This document shows positions 1 to 7,740 of a DNA stretch of 64,000 bases, piece by piece. The stretch covers positions 80,242 through 144,241 of the forward strand of contig JACPNR010000010.1 of NCBI GenBank assembly GCA_016185395.1. Reading direction: 5' to 3'. This stretch comes from Candidatus Korobacter versatilis. GTDB taxonomy: Bacteria > Acidobacteriota > Terriglobia > Terriglobales > Acidobacteriaceae. The stretch's first letter is position 1. Each line of letters starts with the position of its first letter. Both the position numbers and the translations under genes were made by a program. The notes beneath the pieces were generated by a model. That model ran no database searches. It saw nothing but the letters and a program-made list of their open reading frames with translations, and had not been told where the DNA came from.

Positions 1-855
1 ATGGATGGCGACGGCAGCGGTGTCGGGCGCGGCGCTGTTGATGTTCGCGACGGTAAAGGCGTCCTTCTGCAATTTGTCGAAGGCTTCGCCGGTCTTGGCG
101 CGCTCAAGCAGTTTTTCCGAGTACGCTTTGCGCGCGGCGACCTGCTGTTCGTACGGAACCTCAGGCGCGGCCGGCGTGGCGGCGGGTTTGGCCGCGGACG
201 GACTGTCTGGAGCCGGCGCCTCGCCGGCCTTCGGCGCGGGCTGGACTTCGGCCTTGTGCTGCGGCTTGGGGATGACGATGCGGCGGATGGTCGGCTCTTC
301 GAATTCGGACTTGTGCGAGTTGTAGTAGGCCTCGACCTCGGCCTGCGGGACGTTGGCGAACTGCTTCTGGAAGTGGCGATGCAAGGCTTCGCCGAGCGCT
401 GCGACGCGTCCCATCCAGATGGCCTCAACGACGGCAGGGTCCTGATCGAGCTTGAGCTGGCGCGCGACGTTGTCGATCACCAGCGCGTGGATGTAGTACT
501 CGGCGAGCTGCGTCTTCTCCGCGGACTGCGCCCGTGGGCCGAGCGTCTCGACCATGCGCTCGAATTGCGCCTTGGTCACTGCGCGCACGCAAGCGTTGGC
601 CGGCTGTCCCGGACGCGGCGGCACGGCGACGGCGGGGGCGCTGGGGCCGCTGGGCAGCGCGCACAGGCCGCCGACGAACATCACCGGCGTGTTCGGACCC
701 ATGGCGGCATTGTCCGCGGCGGGCTTCTTCCCGGTTGTGCTAGCGGGCGCGCGCTTAGCGGGTTTCTTGGCCGGCGTGGTCGCGGGCGCGGTCTGCGCGG
801 CGAGCGCGACAGCGGTGAGGGAAGCGAGGACGAGCGTGGCAAACCTGCGTAGCAT
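1..855 (-). CDS. SurA-like periplasmic foldase (parvulin-type), partial at window edge
   Basis: Reading leftward from an ATG at 855 the frame stays open to base 1, so the 3' end lies outside the window (285 codons visible). A GGAG Shine-Dalgarno sits 7-8 bases upstream. Residues 1-20 form a signal peptide (MLRRF, then a hydrophobic stretch ending AALAAQ). A helical SurA-N-like region follows, with the pattern FERMVETL then YYIHALVIDNVARQL. The start of a parvulin fold is then seen (EEPTIRRIVIP and later AYSEKLLERAKTGEAF). Between these two parvulin pieces lies an Ala/Pro/Lys-rich insert of about 40 residues. Inference: a periplasmic chaperone or peptidyl-prolyl isomerase. The catalytic part of the rotamase domain is cut off, so activity cannot be judged. 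Confidence 0.75.
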   Translation of the reverse strand, partial: MLRRFATLVLASLTAVALAAQTAPATTPAKKPAKRAPASTTGKKPAADNAAMGPNTPVMFVGGLCALPSGPSAPAVAVPPRPGQPANACVRAVTKAQFERMVETLGPRAQSAEKTQLAEYYIHALVIDNVARQLKLDQDPAVVEAIWMGRVAALGEALHRHFQKQFANVPQAEVEAYYNSHKSEFEEPTIRRIVIPKPQHKAEVQPAPKAGEAPAPDSPSAAKPAATPAAPEVPYEQQVAARKAYSEKLLERAKTGEAFDKLQKDAFTVANINSAAPDTAAVAIH

Positions 856-990
856 CGGGATCTCCTGGGTGAAGCTGGTGGAAGCGGGGAGCGGCAACAT
901 CCGTGGAACCAAGAATCGTAGCATGGCCGGCGCTGCGGACGTGGTCCCGTACCGCGGACGGGATGCCCGCGGGTAAGATGGGGGGACACG

Positions 991-2430
991 ATGCCTATCC
1001 CGACGACAACTGGCGAGGCGACGCCGGTGGACTCGATGCGCGCCGAGAAGCGCGCGGTGGCGCAGAACTCCGTTTTCGCTGCCGCTGCCATCACCGCGCT
1101 GAAAGTGCTGGTCGGGATATCGACGGGGTCGCTGGGTATCTTGTCGGAGGCCGCGCACTCTCTGCTCGACCTGGTCGCCGCGGTCATCACGCTGGTGTCG
1201 GTGCGGGTCTCGGACAAGCCCGCGGACGCCGACCATCAGTACGGGCACGGCAAGGTCGAGAACTTTTCCGCGTTCCTCGAGACCGGCCTGCTGCTGCTGA
1301 CCTGCATTTGGATCCTCTACGAAGCCGGGAAACGCCTCTTCTACCACCACGTGGAGATCGAGCCGAGCGTGATGGCGTTCGTGGTGATGTTCTCCTCGAT
1401 CGCGGTGGACTGGTGGCGGTCGCGCGCATTGAAGCGCATTGCGGTGAAATACGACAGCCAGGCGCTCGAGGCGGACGCGCTGCATTTCTCCACCGACGTT
1501 TGGTCGAGCCTGGTGGTGGTGATTGGGTTGACGGTGGTGGCGCTCGGGCGCAAGTACGGCATCACGTGGGTGCAGGCGGCCGACCCGATCTCCGCGTTGT
1601 TCGTCGCCGCCTTCACGCTGTACGTGAGCTCGCGGCTGGCGCGCCAGACGATCGACGCGCTGCTCGACGCCGCTCCTGCCGGCGTCCGCAACCAGATCGT
1701 GGAGGAGGTAGAGGGCGTGCCGGGCGTCCTCGAGGTGGAGGGGGCGCGCATCCGCCGCGCGGGCAATCGTTTCTTCGCCGATCTGACCGTGGGTCTGAGC
1801 CGCAACGTGACTTTCCAGCGCGCCGAGCAGGTGGTGCTCGACGTCACGGCCGCCGTCCACCGCGTGCTGCCGGATGCTGATGTGATCGTGCATTCGTCGC
1901 CGCGCGCGTCGAAGGGAGAGAACATCTTCGACCGCGTCCGCGGCGTGGCCACGCGCTACAACTACAACGTGCACGACGTCAGCGTGCAGGACCTGCGCGG
2001 CCGCCTGCACGTGGAACAGCACCTCGAGCTCGACGAGAAGCTCACGCTCAAGCAGGCGCACGATGCCGTAACCGAGCTCGAGGGCGAGATCCGCAAAGAA
2101 GTGCCGGAGATCAAGACCATCCTGACGCACATCGAGAGCGAGCCGGCGACGATCGAGACGGGCGAGGCGAGCGTGCGCGACGCTGCGCTGGTCGCGCGGC
2201 TCAAGCGCATCGCGAAGGAGTTCCGCGAGGTCCTGGACATGCACGAGATTGAACTGAAGATGGTCCGCGGACGACTGTACGTTTCCTGCCATTGCACGAT
2301 GGCGGACGACCTGCCGCTCACGCGCGTCCATGACATTTCGACGGAGCTGGAGATCCGCTTCAAGCAGGAAGCGCCGGAGCTGTTCAAGGTGCTGATTCAC
2401 ACTGAGCCGGAAACGGACGATAGGCGGTGA
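991..2430 (+). CDS. Cation diffusion facilitator (CDF) metal transporter with three C-terminal repeat domains
   Basis: 479 residues; typical CDF proteins are about 300. Membrane part at residues 25-225 with metal-site motifs HSLLD (H56, D60) in TM2 and HFSTD (H165, D169) in TM5, an HxxxD/HxxxD arrangement typical of Zn-type CDFs. YGHGKVE follows TM2, as in the family. Three similar cytoplasmic segments follow at about 232-306, 314-391 and 400-475. Each resembles the ZT-dimer (ferredoxin-like) domain and ends in a VI(V/L)H or ILTHIE type strand. ATG at 991 is preceded by GGGGGA. It ends 4 bases before osmC, so co-transcription is likely. Function: proton-driven efflux of a divalent metal; the metal is not determinable here. 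Confidence 0.9.
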   Translation: MPIPTTTGEATPVDSMRAEKRAVAQNSVFAAAAITALKVLVGISTGSLGILSEAAHSLLDLVAAVITLVSVRVSDKPADADHQYGHGKVENFSAFLETGLLLLTCIWILYEAGKRLFYHHVEIEPSVMAFVVMFSSIAVDWWRSRALKRIAVKYDSQALEADALHFSTDVWSSLVVVIGLTVVALGRKYGITWVQAADPISALFVAAFTLYVSSRLARQTIDALLDAAPAGVRNQIVEEVEGVPGVLEVEGARIRRAGNRFFADLTVGLSRNVTFQRAEQVVLDVTAAVHRVLPDADVIVHSSPRASKGENIFDRVRGVATRYNYNVHDVSVQDLRGRLHVEQHLELDEKLTLKQAHDAVTELEGEIRKEVPEIKTILTHIESEPATIETGEASVRDAALVARLKRIAKEFREVLDMHEIELKMVRGRLYVSCHCTMADDLPLTRVHDISTELEIRFKQEAPELFKVLIHTEPETDDRR

Positions 2431-2434
2431 CGCA

Positions 2435-2848
2435 ATGGTAGAAGCCAAGGCCGTACGGATCGGAGTCGAGCTGTTCGCCGTGACCGCCACGTCGGGCCAC
2501 GCCATCGTGGCCGATGCGGACCGCAAGCGCAACAGCGCGGCAAGCCCGATGGAGCTGGTGCTGATGGGACTGTGCGCGTGCACGGCGACGGACGTAGACA
2601 TCGTGCTGCGCAAGAAGCGCGAGCCATTCACCTCGCTCGAGGTCCGCGCCGAGGCGGAGCGCGCCAAGGACCCGCCGCAGGTCTACACCGCGATCAAGCT
2701 CACCTTCACCGTGGGCGGCAAGGTGGGGAAGAAGGCGATGGAAGATGCGGTGCGCTTGTCGGAGGAGAAGTACTGTTCCGTCTCGGCCATGCTGGAGAAG
2801 ACGGCGAAGATCTCGAGTGAGATCGTGTATCTCGACGAAGCAAAGTAG
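2435..2848 (+). CDS. OsmC/Ohr family peroxiredoxin-like protein
   Basis: 137 residues, normal family length. The two redox cysteines expected in OsmC proteins are present: C49 in GLCACTATD and C114 in EEKYCSVSAML, with NSAASPMELVLMGL ahead of the first, as in the family. OsmC proteins reduce organic hydroperoxides in the cytoplasm. It starts 4 bases after the CDF stop and is followed 51 bases later by a probable selenoglutaredoxin, so the pair could form a thiol/peroxide defence unit (inference). Confidence 0.88.
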   Translation: MVEAKAVRIGVELFAVTATSGHAIVADADRKRNSAASPMELVLMGLCACTATDVDIVLRKKREPFTSLEVRAEAERAKDPPQVYTAIKLTFTVGGKVGKKAMEDAVRLSEEKYCSVSAMLEKTAKISSEIVYLDEAK

Positions 2849-2899
2849 CGGCTGAAAACGGATGCAGCCCGCGGCCCGGTTTTGCTAGTCTCAATACGC

Positions 2900-3139
2900 A
2901 TGACGTCGAAGAAAATCATCCTGTTCTCGCAGCCCGGTTGACCGCCGTGCCACACGGCGCAGGCCTACCTTTCGGAGAAAGGTGTCGAGTACACGCTGAA
3001 GGATGTGAGCCGCGACCAGGCGGCGGTGTTCGAGCTAGTGCGCACGTATAACAGCCGCAGCACGCCGACCTTCGTGGTCGGTGATCAGGTCGTGATCGGA
3101 TTCGACCGGGAGAGACTTGAGCAGCTCCTCGCAGAGTAA
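2900..3139 (+). CDS. Glutaredoxin-like protein with in-frame TGA at the catalytic cysteine; probable selenoprotein
   Basis: ATG at 2900, TAA at 3137-3139, 79 codons. Codon 14 (2939-2941) is TGA, exactly where the first cysteine of a CxxC motif belongs: KKIILFSQPG-U-PPC. The rest is a clean glutaredoxin/NrdH fold: TAQAYLSEKGVEYTLKDV, the cis-proline loop STPTFVVGD, and GFDRERLEQLLAE at the end. The reading frame is intact on both sides of the TGA, and a hairpin meeting bacterial SECIS rules lies downstream (2967-2983). Known: glutaredoxins are an established bacterial selenoprotein family. Alternatives: a point mutation or sequencing error (TGC to TGA), or a dead gene. No Shine-Dalgarno is visible. 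The next gene begins inside its 3' end. Confidence 0.8.
2967..2983 (+). promoter_or_regulatory. Candidate bacterial SECIS hairpin for the UGA at 2939
   Basis: A perfect 7-bp stem, ACCUUUC (2967-2973) with GAAAGGU (2977-2983), closed by the loop GGA, with a further U-G pair possible outside. The loop begins 32 bases after the UGA. Published bacterial SECIS criteria ask for a stem-loop whose apical loop lies about 16-37 bases downstream of UGA and has a G among its first two bases; both are met. It lies inside the coding sequence, as bacterial SECIS elements do. SelB binding is inferred; the selA, selB and selC genes are not in this window. Confidence 0.6.
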
Positions 3140-4082
3140 GACGGCCGCGAGCACATCGAGCGCGCTGCGCGGCTACCTCTATATCGCCGCGGCCACGTTC
3201 TTCTGGGGACTCTCCGCCACGCTCGGCAAGCTGGCGTTCAACGGCGGATTGGTCACCGGCGCGACGCCGCTTGGTCCGCTGATCCTGGCGCAGACGCGGA
3301 CCACGTTCACGCTGCTGCTGCTGTTTCCACTGTTGCGGATGATGGGGAAGCGCGCGCCGGAACACGTCGCGCGGCGCGATGTGGTGCTGGCGCTTACCGT
3401 GGGGATGTTCGGCATCGCCGGCTCGAACTACTTCTACTACCTCGCCATCCAGAAGACCACGGTCGCTACGGCCATCATCCTGCAATATACCGCGCCGGTC
3501 TGGGTGCTGCTGTACATGGTCGCGAGAGGATTGCAGCGGCCGACATGGCAGCGGCTCGCGGGAGTCGCAATGGCGGTGGCGGGCGCGGCACTGGCCATCG
3601 GCGTGTTCCAGAGCGGAGGCGTGAAGCTGAACTCTCTCGGCGTGTTCGCGGCGCTCATGGCGGCGCTCACGTTCTCGTTCTACAACGTGATGGGACACCA
3701 CCTGGTGGGACGCTTTGACCGCTGGTACGTCGTGCTGTACGCCATGGCCGGTGCGTCGCTGCTGTGGATCGTATTGAATCCGCCGTGGAAGATATGGGCG
3801 GCGCATTACACCGCCAGCCAGTGGCTGTTCCTCTTCGTGTTTGCGTGTCTCTCGATGCTGGTGCCGTATCTGCTCTACTTTGCCGGACTCGAGCACCTTG
3901 ACGCTACGCGCGCCATCGTAGTGAGTTGCCTCGAGCCGGTGTTCGCCATCGGATTCGCGTGGGCGTTCCTGCACGAAGGCATCACGGCGCTGCAAGTGGT
4001 GGGGATGGTGGTGGTGATCACCGCGACCGTGATCGTGCAGTTGACCGATACGGGAACGCAGAAGCTCACGCCCGACGATTAG
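3117..4082 (+). CDS. EamA/DMT family transporter
   Basis: 321 residues with ten predicted hydrophobic helices in two EamA halves (first half opening LYIAAATFFWGLSATLGK, second opening near LGVFAALMAALTFSFYNV). The start used is TTG at 3117, preceded by GGGAG with a 4-5 base spacer. That start overlaps the end of the glutaredoxin by 23 bases, so translation is probably coupled to passage through the UGA gene. Substrate unknown; family members export amino acids, nucleosides or other metabolites. Confidence 0.85.
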   Translation: MSSSSQSKTAASTSSALRGYLYIAAATFFWGLSATLGKLAFNGGLVTGATPLGPLILAQTRTTFTLLLLFPLLRMMGKRAPEHVARRDVVLALTVGMFGIAGSNYFYYLAIQKTTVATAIILQYTAPVWVLLYMVARGLQRPTWQRLAGVAMAVAGAALAIGVFQSGGVKLNSLGVFAALMAALTFSFYNVMGHHLVGRFDRWYVVLYAMAGASLLWIVLNPPWKIWAAHYTASQWLFLFVFACLSMLVPYLLYFAGLEHLDATRAIVVSCLEPVFAIGFAWAFLHEGITALQVVGMVVVITATVIVQLTDTGTQKLTPDD

Positions 4083-4085
4083 CGG

Positions 4086-5336
4086 TTAGTCGAGTTGCTT
4101 GCCTTTGGTCTCGGGGAGTTGCGTGGCGACGAGTGTCGCGAGGAAGAAGGACGCGGCGCAGAGCAGGAACGCGCCGCCCAGGCCTTTCGACTGCGCTGCC
4201 CATCCGATGACGAACGGCGAGATCGCGCTCATGGTGCGCGCGCCGTTGTAAGTGAAGCCCAGCGCGCGGGCGCGGACGGCAGTCGGGAACATCTCCGCGC
4301 CGATGATGCCGGAGCCGGAGAAGAACCCGGTGCCGAAGAAGGCGATGGGCGTGCCCAGCACCAGCAGCAGCCAGAAGTTGTGCGCCATGGCGTAGAGCGG
4401 CACGAGCAGCGCGGCCATCAGCGTATAGAGGATGAAGCTGCGGCGGCGGCCGATCCAGTCCGCTACCCATCCGAAGCTCGCGTAACCCGGCAACATGCCG
4501 GTGAGGTTCAACACGACGAGCAGCACGGTCTTCTGCGCTTCGGAGAAGCCGAGGCCGCCGCGGTCGGGCGGGAGCGTGAAATACGCCGGCACCCAGGTGA
4601 AGAGGCCCCACCATCCGAACATGCCGAAGAAATTGAGGAAGAGCAACGCCAGCGTCCTTGGCCCGTATTCGCCGTGGAAGAGCTGCGCGAAAGTGACGTC
4701 GGGCTTGAGCTTGATGACGCCGGAGGCTTTCTGCTCCTGCCACATCTTCGACTCGGGCACGTCGCGTCGTATCCAGAGGATGACGAGCGCGGGCAGCACG
4801 CCGACGAAGAACACCGCGCGCCATTGGAATCGCAACATCACCGCCCAGACGACGAGCGCTGCGATGGCGAAACCGATGGCCCATGAACTTTGTACGATGG
4901 AGAGGGCTTTCGCGCGCAGCGACGTCGGCCAGGTTTCCGCAACGAGCGTGGCGCCGGTGTTCCACTCGCCGCCCATGCCCAGTCCGAGGATGAAGCGGAA
5001 GACGGCGAGCATGAGCACGGACTGCGAGAGGCCCGAAGCGAACGAGCAGACGGAATAAGTAAGGATGCTGAGCATCAGGGCGCGCTTGCGTCCGATGCGG
5101 TCGGCGACGAAGCCGAACATCAGTCCGCCGATGCCCGATGCCACGAGCGTGAGCGTGTTGAGCAGCCCGGCTTGTTTCTGCGTCATGCCGAGGTCGCGCA
5201 TCACGTGCACGAGCACGAGCGAGTAGAGCATGACGTCGAACGCATCGAGCATCCAGCCGAGCGCCGCGGCGATGAGCGTGCGCCGCTGGTCGCGCGTGGA
5301 ATGGGAGAAGGTTAACGGGAGTGGGGCCGCGGACAT
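4086..5336 (-). CDS. MFS transporter, metabolite:H+ symporter type
   Basis: 416 residues, twelve hydrophobic helices. Diagnostic pieces: GWMLDAFDVMLYSLV in TM1 (the TM1 Asp of aromatic-acid/sialate symporters), the loop 2-3 motif GFVADRIGRKRAL, and GLGMGGEWNTGATLVAE in TM4-5. These point to the AAHS/SHS-type branch that imports organic acids. It stands alone on the minus strand, convergent with the EamA gene (3 bases between the stops). The substrate cannot be read from sequence. Confidence 0.85.
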   Translation of the reverse strand: MSAAPLPLTFSHSTRDQRRTLIAAALGWMLDAFDVMLYSLVLVHVMRDLGMTQKQAGLLNTLTLVASGIGGLMFGFVADRIGRKRALMLSILTYSVCSFASGLSQSVLMLAVFRFILGLGMGGEWNTGATLVAETWPTSLRAKALSIVQSSWAIGFAIAALVVWAVMLRFQWRAVFFVGVLPALVILWIRRDVPESKMWQEQKASGVIKLKPDVTFAQLFHGEYGPRTLALLFLNFFGMFGWWGLFTWVPAYFTLPPDRGGLGFSEAQKTVLLVVLNLTGMLPGYASFGWVADWIGRRRSFILYTLMAALLVPLYAMAHNFWLLLVLGTPIAFFGTGFFSGSGIIGAEMFPTAVRARALGFTYNGARTMSAISPFVIGWAAQSKGLGGAFLLCAASFFLATLVATQLPETKGKQLD

Positions 5337-5359
5337 GGAGCGGGATTATATGCGACGCA

Positions 5360-6304
5360 TCAGCGGCCGTCCCCGAGCAGGCGGAAGTAGCGCCGGGCGC
5401 GGTTGACGTCGCGGCCGATCTGGTCGCGCAGCGCGTCCACGGAAGGGAACTTGATCTCGTCGCGCAGACGCCGCAGGAAGCAGAGCTCGACGCGCGTCTC
5501 GGCGAGAACGTCGATGGGATGGAAGTTCAGCAGGTGCGTCTCGATGGCGAAGGAATCCGCTCCGAAAGTCGGGCGATTGCCGACGTTAGTCACCGAATCG
5601 AACAGCTCATCGCCCACGCGCGTGCGCGTGATGTACACGCCGTCTTTCGGGACCAGCTCGTCGTAGCGCGCGAGGTTGATGGTGGGCACGGTGTACTTGT
5701 GACCGTAACCGCGGCCGCGGCCCGGCGTGGAGATGACGCTGAAGACGCGGCCGAGGAGGCGGCGGGCGCGGCCGACCTGGCCTTCGCGTAGCAGCTCGCG
5801 GATGCGCGAACTGGAGACCACGTCGCCCCCGGTCCGTAGCTCGGGATAGACGACCACGTCGTATCCGGCGGCCTGGCCGAACTGCTTGAGCTTCTGGACG
5901 TTGCCTTCCGCCTTGTGACCGAAGTGGAAACTCTCACCTTCATGTACTTCTTTAGCTTTCAGCCGCTTGCCCAGGAGTTCAGTGGCGAAGTCGCTTGGCG
6001 TCGTGAGCGATAGGTCGCGGGTGAAGGGCAGCACCAGCACGGCGTCGAGGCCCGTCAGCTCCAGCAGCTTCAGCTTTTCCGGCAGCAGCGTGAGGAGTTT
6101 CGGTGCGACGTCGGGACGCAGCACGCGCATGGGATGGGGGTCGAAGGTCACCGCCATCGCCTTCGCGCCGACCTTCTTCGCGCGCGCAACTACTTCCTTC
6201 AGGACGAGCTGATGCGCGCGATGGACTCCGTCAAAGTTGCCGACCGAGAGAACGGTCGGTCCGAAGCTAGCGGGGACATCGTCGAGTTTGCGGAAAAGCT
6301 GCAT
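5360..6304 (-). CDS. ribF: Bifunctional riboflavin kinase / FAD synthetase RibF
   Basis: 314 residues, standard length. The N-terminal adenylyltransferase half has VGNFDGVHRAHQ (about 21-32), TFDPHPMRVL and SSSRIRELL. The C-terminal flavokinase half has GYGHKYTVPTINL, GVYITRTRVG and VTNVGNRPTFG. It converts riboflavin to FMN and then FAD. It is the last gene of a minus-strand run starting with ygfZ, and the MBL hydrolase stop lies 3 bases upstream of its ATG. Confidence 0.95.
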   Translation of the reverse strand: MQLFRKLDDVPASFGPTVLSVGNFDGVHRAHQLVLKEVVARAKKVGAKAMAVTFDPHPMRVLRPDVAPKLLTLLPEKLKLLELTGLDAVLVLPFTRDLSLTTPSDFATELLGKRLKAKEVHEGESFHFGHKAEGNVQKLKQFGQAAGYDVVVYPELRTGGDVVSSSRIRELLREGQVGRARRLLGRVFSVISTPGRGRGYGHKYTVPTINLARYDELVPKDGVYITRTRVGDELFDSVTNVGNRPTFGADSFAIETHLLNFHPIDVLAETRVELCFLRRLRDEIKFPSVDALRDQIGRDVNRARRYFRLLGDGR

Positions 6305-6307
6305 GCG

Positions 6308-7078
6308 CTAGATCTCGAACTCCAGCTTCAGGCCGTCGTGGGCCAGGCGGACGTGCGGCGGCAGCCCGGCGTTCGTCTCTTCGTGCGGCAGGTCGTGCGA
6401 GATGTGCGTGAAGAAGGCGCGCTTCGGCGCCAGCTCTTCCACCAGCTTCAGCGAATTCTCGACCGTCGAGTGTGTGGGGTGCGGCTTGTGGCGGAGCGCG
6501 TCGAGGAACAGGATGTCGAGTCCGCGGAGCTGCGGCTTGCTCGCGGCGGGGATGTCGCTGAAGTCGGTGAGGTAGGCGGCGTTGCCGAAGCGGAAGCCGT
6601 GGATCTCGTCGTCACCGTGCATCACGCGGACCGGCTCGATGCGCGCGCCGAAGAGATCGAACGCATCGTCGATATGGTTGAGCACGACCTGCGCCTTGCT
6701 CGCGTAGGTGTTCGCCTCGTCGAAGATATAGCCGAAGGTCTCGCGCAGGGAGCGCGCGGCGTGCGCGTCGGCATAGAGCGGCAGGCGGCCGGGATGACGA
6801 AAGCTGAGCGGGCGCAGGTCGTCGAGCCCGAGGATGTGGTCGGCGTGGCCGTGGGTGTAGAGCACAGCGTCGAGCTTGCGGATGCCGGCGCGGATGGCTT
6901 GCTCGCGGAAGTCGGGCGTGGTGTCGATGAGCACGTGCCGGTCGGCAAATTCGAGCAGCACGGAGGGACGCAGCCGGCGATCGCGCGCGTCGTCGGAACG
7001 GCAGACGGCGCAGTCGCAGCCGATGGTGGGCACACCCATCGAGGTGCCGCTGCCGAGCACGGTGAGAGTCGCTTTCAT
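6308..7078 (-). CDS. PhnP-like metallo-beta-lactamase-fold hydrolase
   Basis: 256 residues. GSGTSMGVPTIGCDC opens the protein, with a Cys cluster (C21, C23, C26) typical of the PhnP-like group. The metal motif HGHADH is at 76-81, and HPTHSTVENSL and FFTHISHDLPHE supply later ligands. Such enzymes hydrolyse cyclic phosphates or phosphodiesters, but the substrate is unknown here. Its start overlaps the end of the DUF1844 gene by 4 bases (translational coupling), and it lies 3 bases ahead of ribF. Confidence 0.85.
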   Translation of the reverse strand: MKATLTVLGSGTSMGVPTIGCDCAVCRSDDARDRRLRPSVLLEFADRHVLIDTTPDFREQAIRAGIRKLDAVLYTHGHADHILGLDDLRPLSFRHPGRLPLYADAHAARSLRETFGYIFDEANTYASKAQVVLNHIDDAFDLFGARIEPVRVMHGDDEIHGFRFGNAAYLTDFSDIPAASKPQLRGLDILFLDALRHKPHPTHSTVENSLKLVEELAPKRAFFTHISHDLPHEETNAGLPPHVRLAHDGLKLEFEI

Positions 7079-7731
7079 TTAATGCGCGTGGGTCCGGGGC
7101 CGCTGGGGATGCCGGGGCCGCTGCTCGGTATCTGCACCGACGGCGGATTGTTGATGGCGTTCATCACCTCGAGCCACGCCATGCGCAGCTCGTAGAGCGC
7201 CTGCTGCAGCATGTTCTTCTCCGCGTCGGTGAGATTGCCTTTCGTCTTTTCCTGGAGCAGCGCGATGGTGTCGATGGTCTGGCGCGCGCCCATGATGTCC
7301 ACGCGCGGCTGCTGCCCTTCGGGCGCGGCCATGCCGAGTTGCAACAGCGCCGTCATGTAGAGCGACGCGGTGAAGCGCTCGAACGTCATCTCGAAGTTGC
7401 CCATCTCGCGCCCGCCCAGCTTTTCCTTGAGCTGCGCGTCGAGCTTGCGATTGGACTCTTCGTAGGCCGACTTTTGCGTCGCGGCCTCTTCGTCCGTCGG
7501 CGGCGGAGGCATGTCGGGATTTTCGGCGTGTTCGCCGGACGCTCCCGGCGTTGCAGCCGCTGCTTCTGCCGCGGACGGCACGAGACGAGCGGAGGCATTC
7601 TCGGATGGCGGCGGCGCCGCTGCGGGCGCGGGTTCTTCCCGCTCCGGTGGCGCGTCAGGACGGATGTCGCCCTCGGCGGTGAACTTGCGGCGATCGCTGA
7701 CGACGAAGTCGGATTGCTTTTCCTTAGCCAT
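7075..7731 (-). CDS. DUF1844 domain protein
   Basis: 218 residues. The first half (about 20-115) is Pro/Ala/Glu-rich and looks disordered. The second half carries the DUF1844 signature: MGNFEMTFERFTASLYMTALLQLG, then GARQTIDTIALLQEKTKGNLT and LYELRMAWLEVM. DUF1844 has no assigned biochemical function. It commonly sits in acidobacterial and delta-proteobacterial housekeeping clusters. Here it lies between ygfZ (9-base gap) and the MBL hydrolase (4-base overlap). Confidence 0.85.
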   Translation of the reverse strand: MAKEKQSDFVVSDRRKFTAEGDIRPDAPPEREEPAPAAAPPPSENASARLVPSAAEAAAATPGASGEHAENPDMPPPPTDEEAATQKSAYEESNRKLDAQLKEKLGGREMGNFEMTFERFTASLYMTALLQLGMAAPEGQQPRVDIMGARQTIDTIALLQEKTKGNLTDAEKNMLQQALYELRMAWLEVMNAINNPPSVQIPSSGPGIPSGPGPTRIK

Positions 7732-7740
7732 GGTTCTCCA

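Noticed and set aside
1..852. Long plus-strand open frame opposite the foldase gene
   Set aside because: Composition is Arg/Gly-rich noise. The minus-strand frame has a Shine-Dalgarno, a signal peptide and SurA/parvulin-like sequence.
2939..2941. TGA as an ordinary stop with two separate small genes
   Set aside because: The 13-codon upstream piece is not a protein. The downstream piece has no start and only makes sense as the continuation of the same glutaredoxin. A sequencing error cannot be excluded and is noted.
2943..2959. First hairpin after the UGA (stem CGCCGTG/CACGGCG, loop CCA) as the SECIS
   Set aside because: Loop only 8 bases from the UGA and lacking a G; the hairpin at 2967-2983 meets the rules instead.
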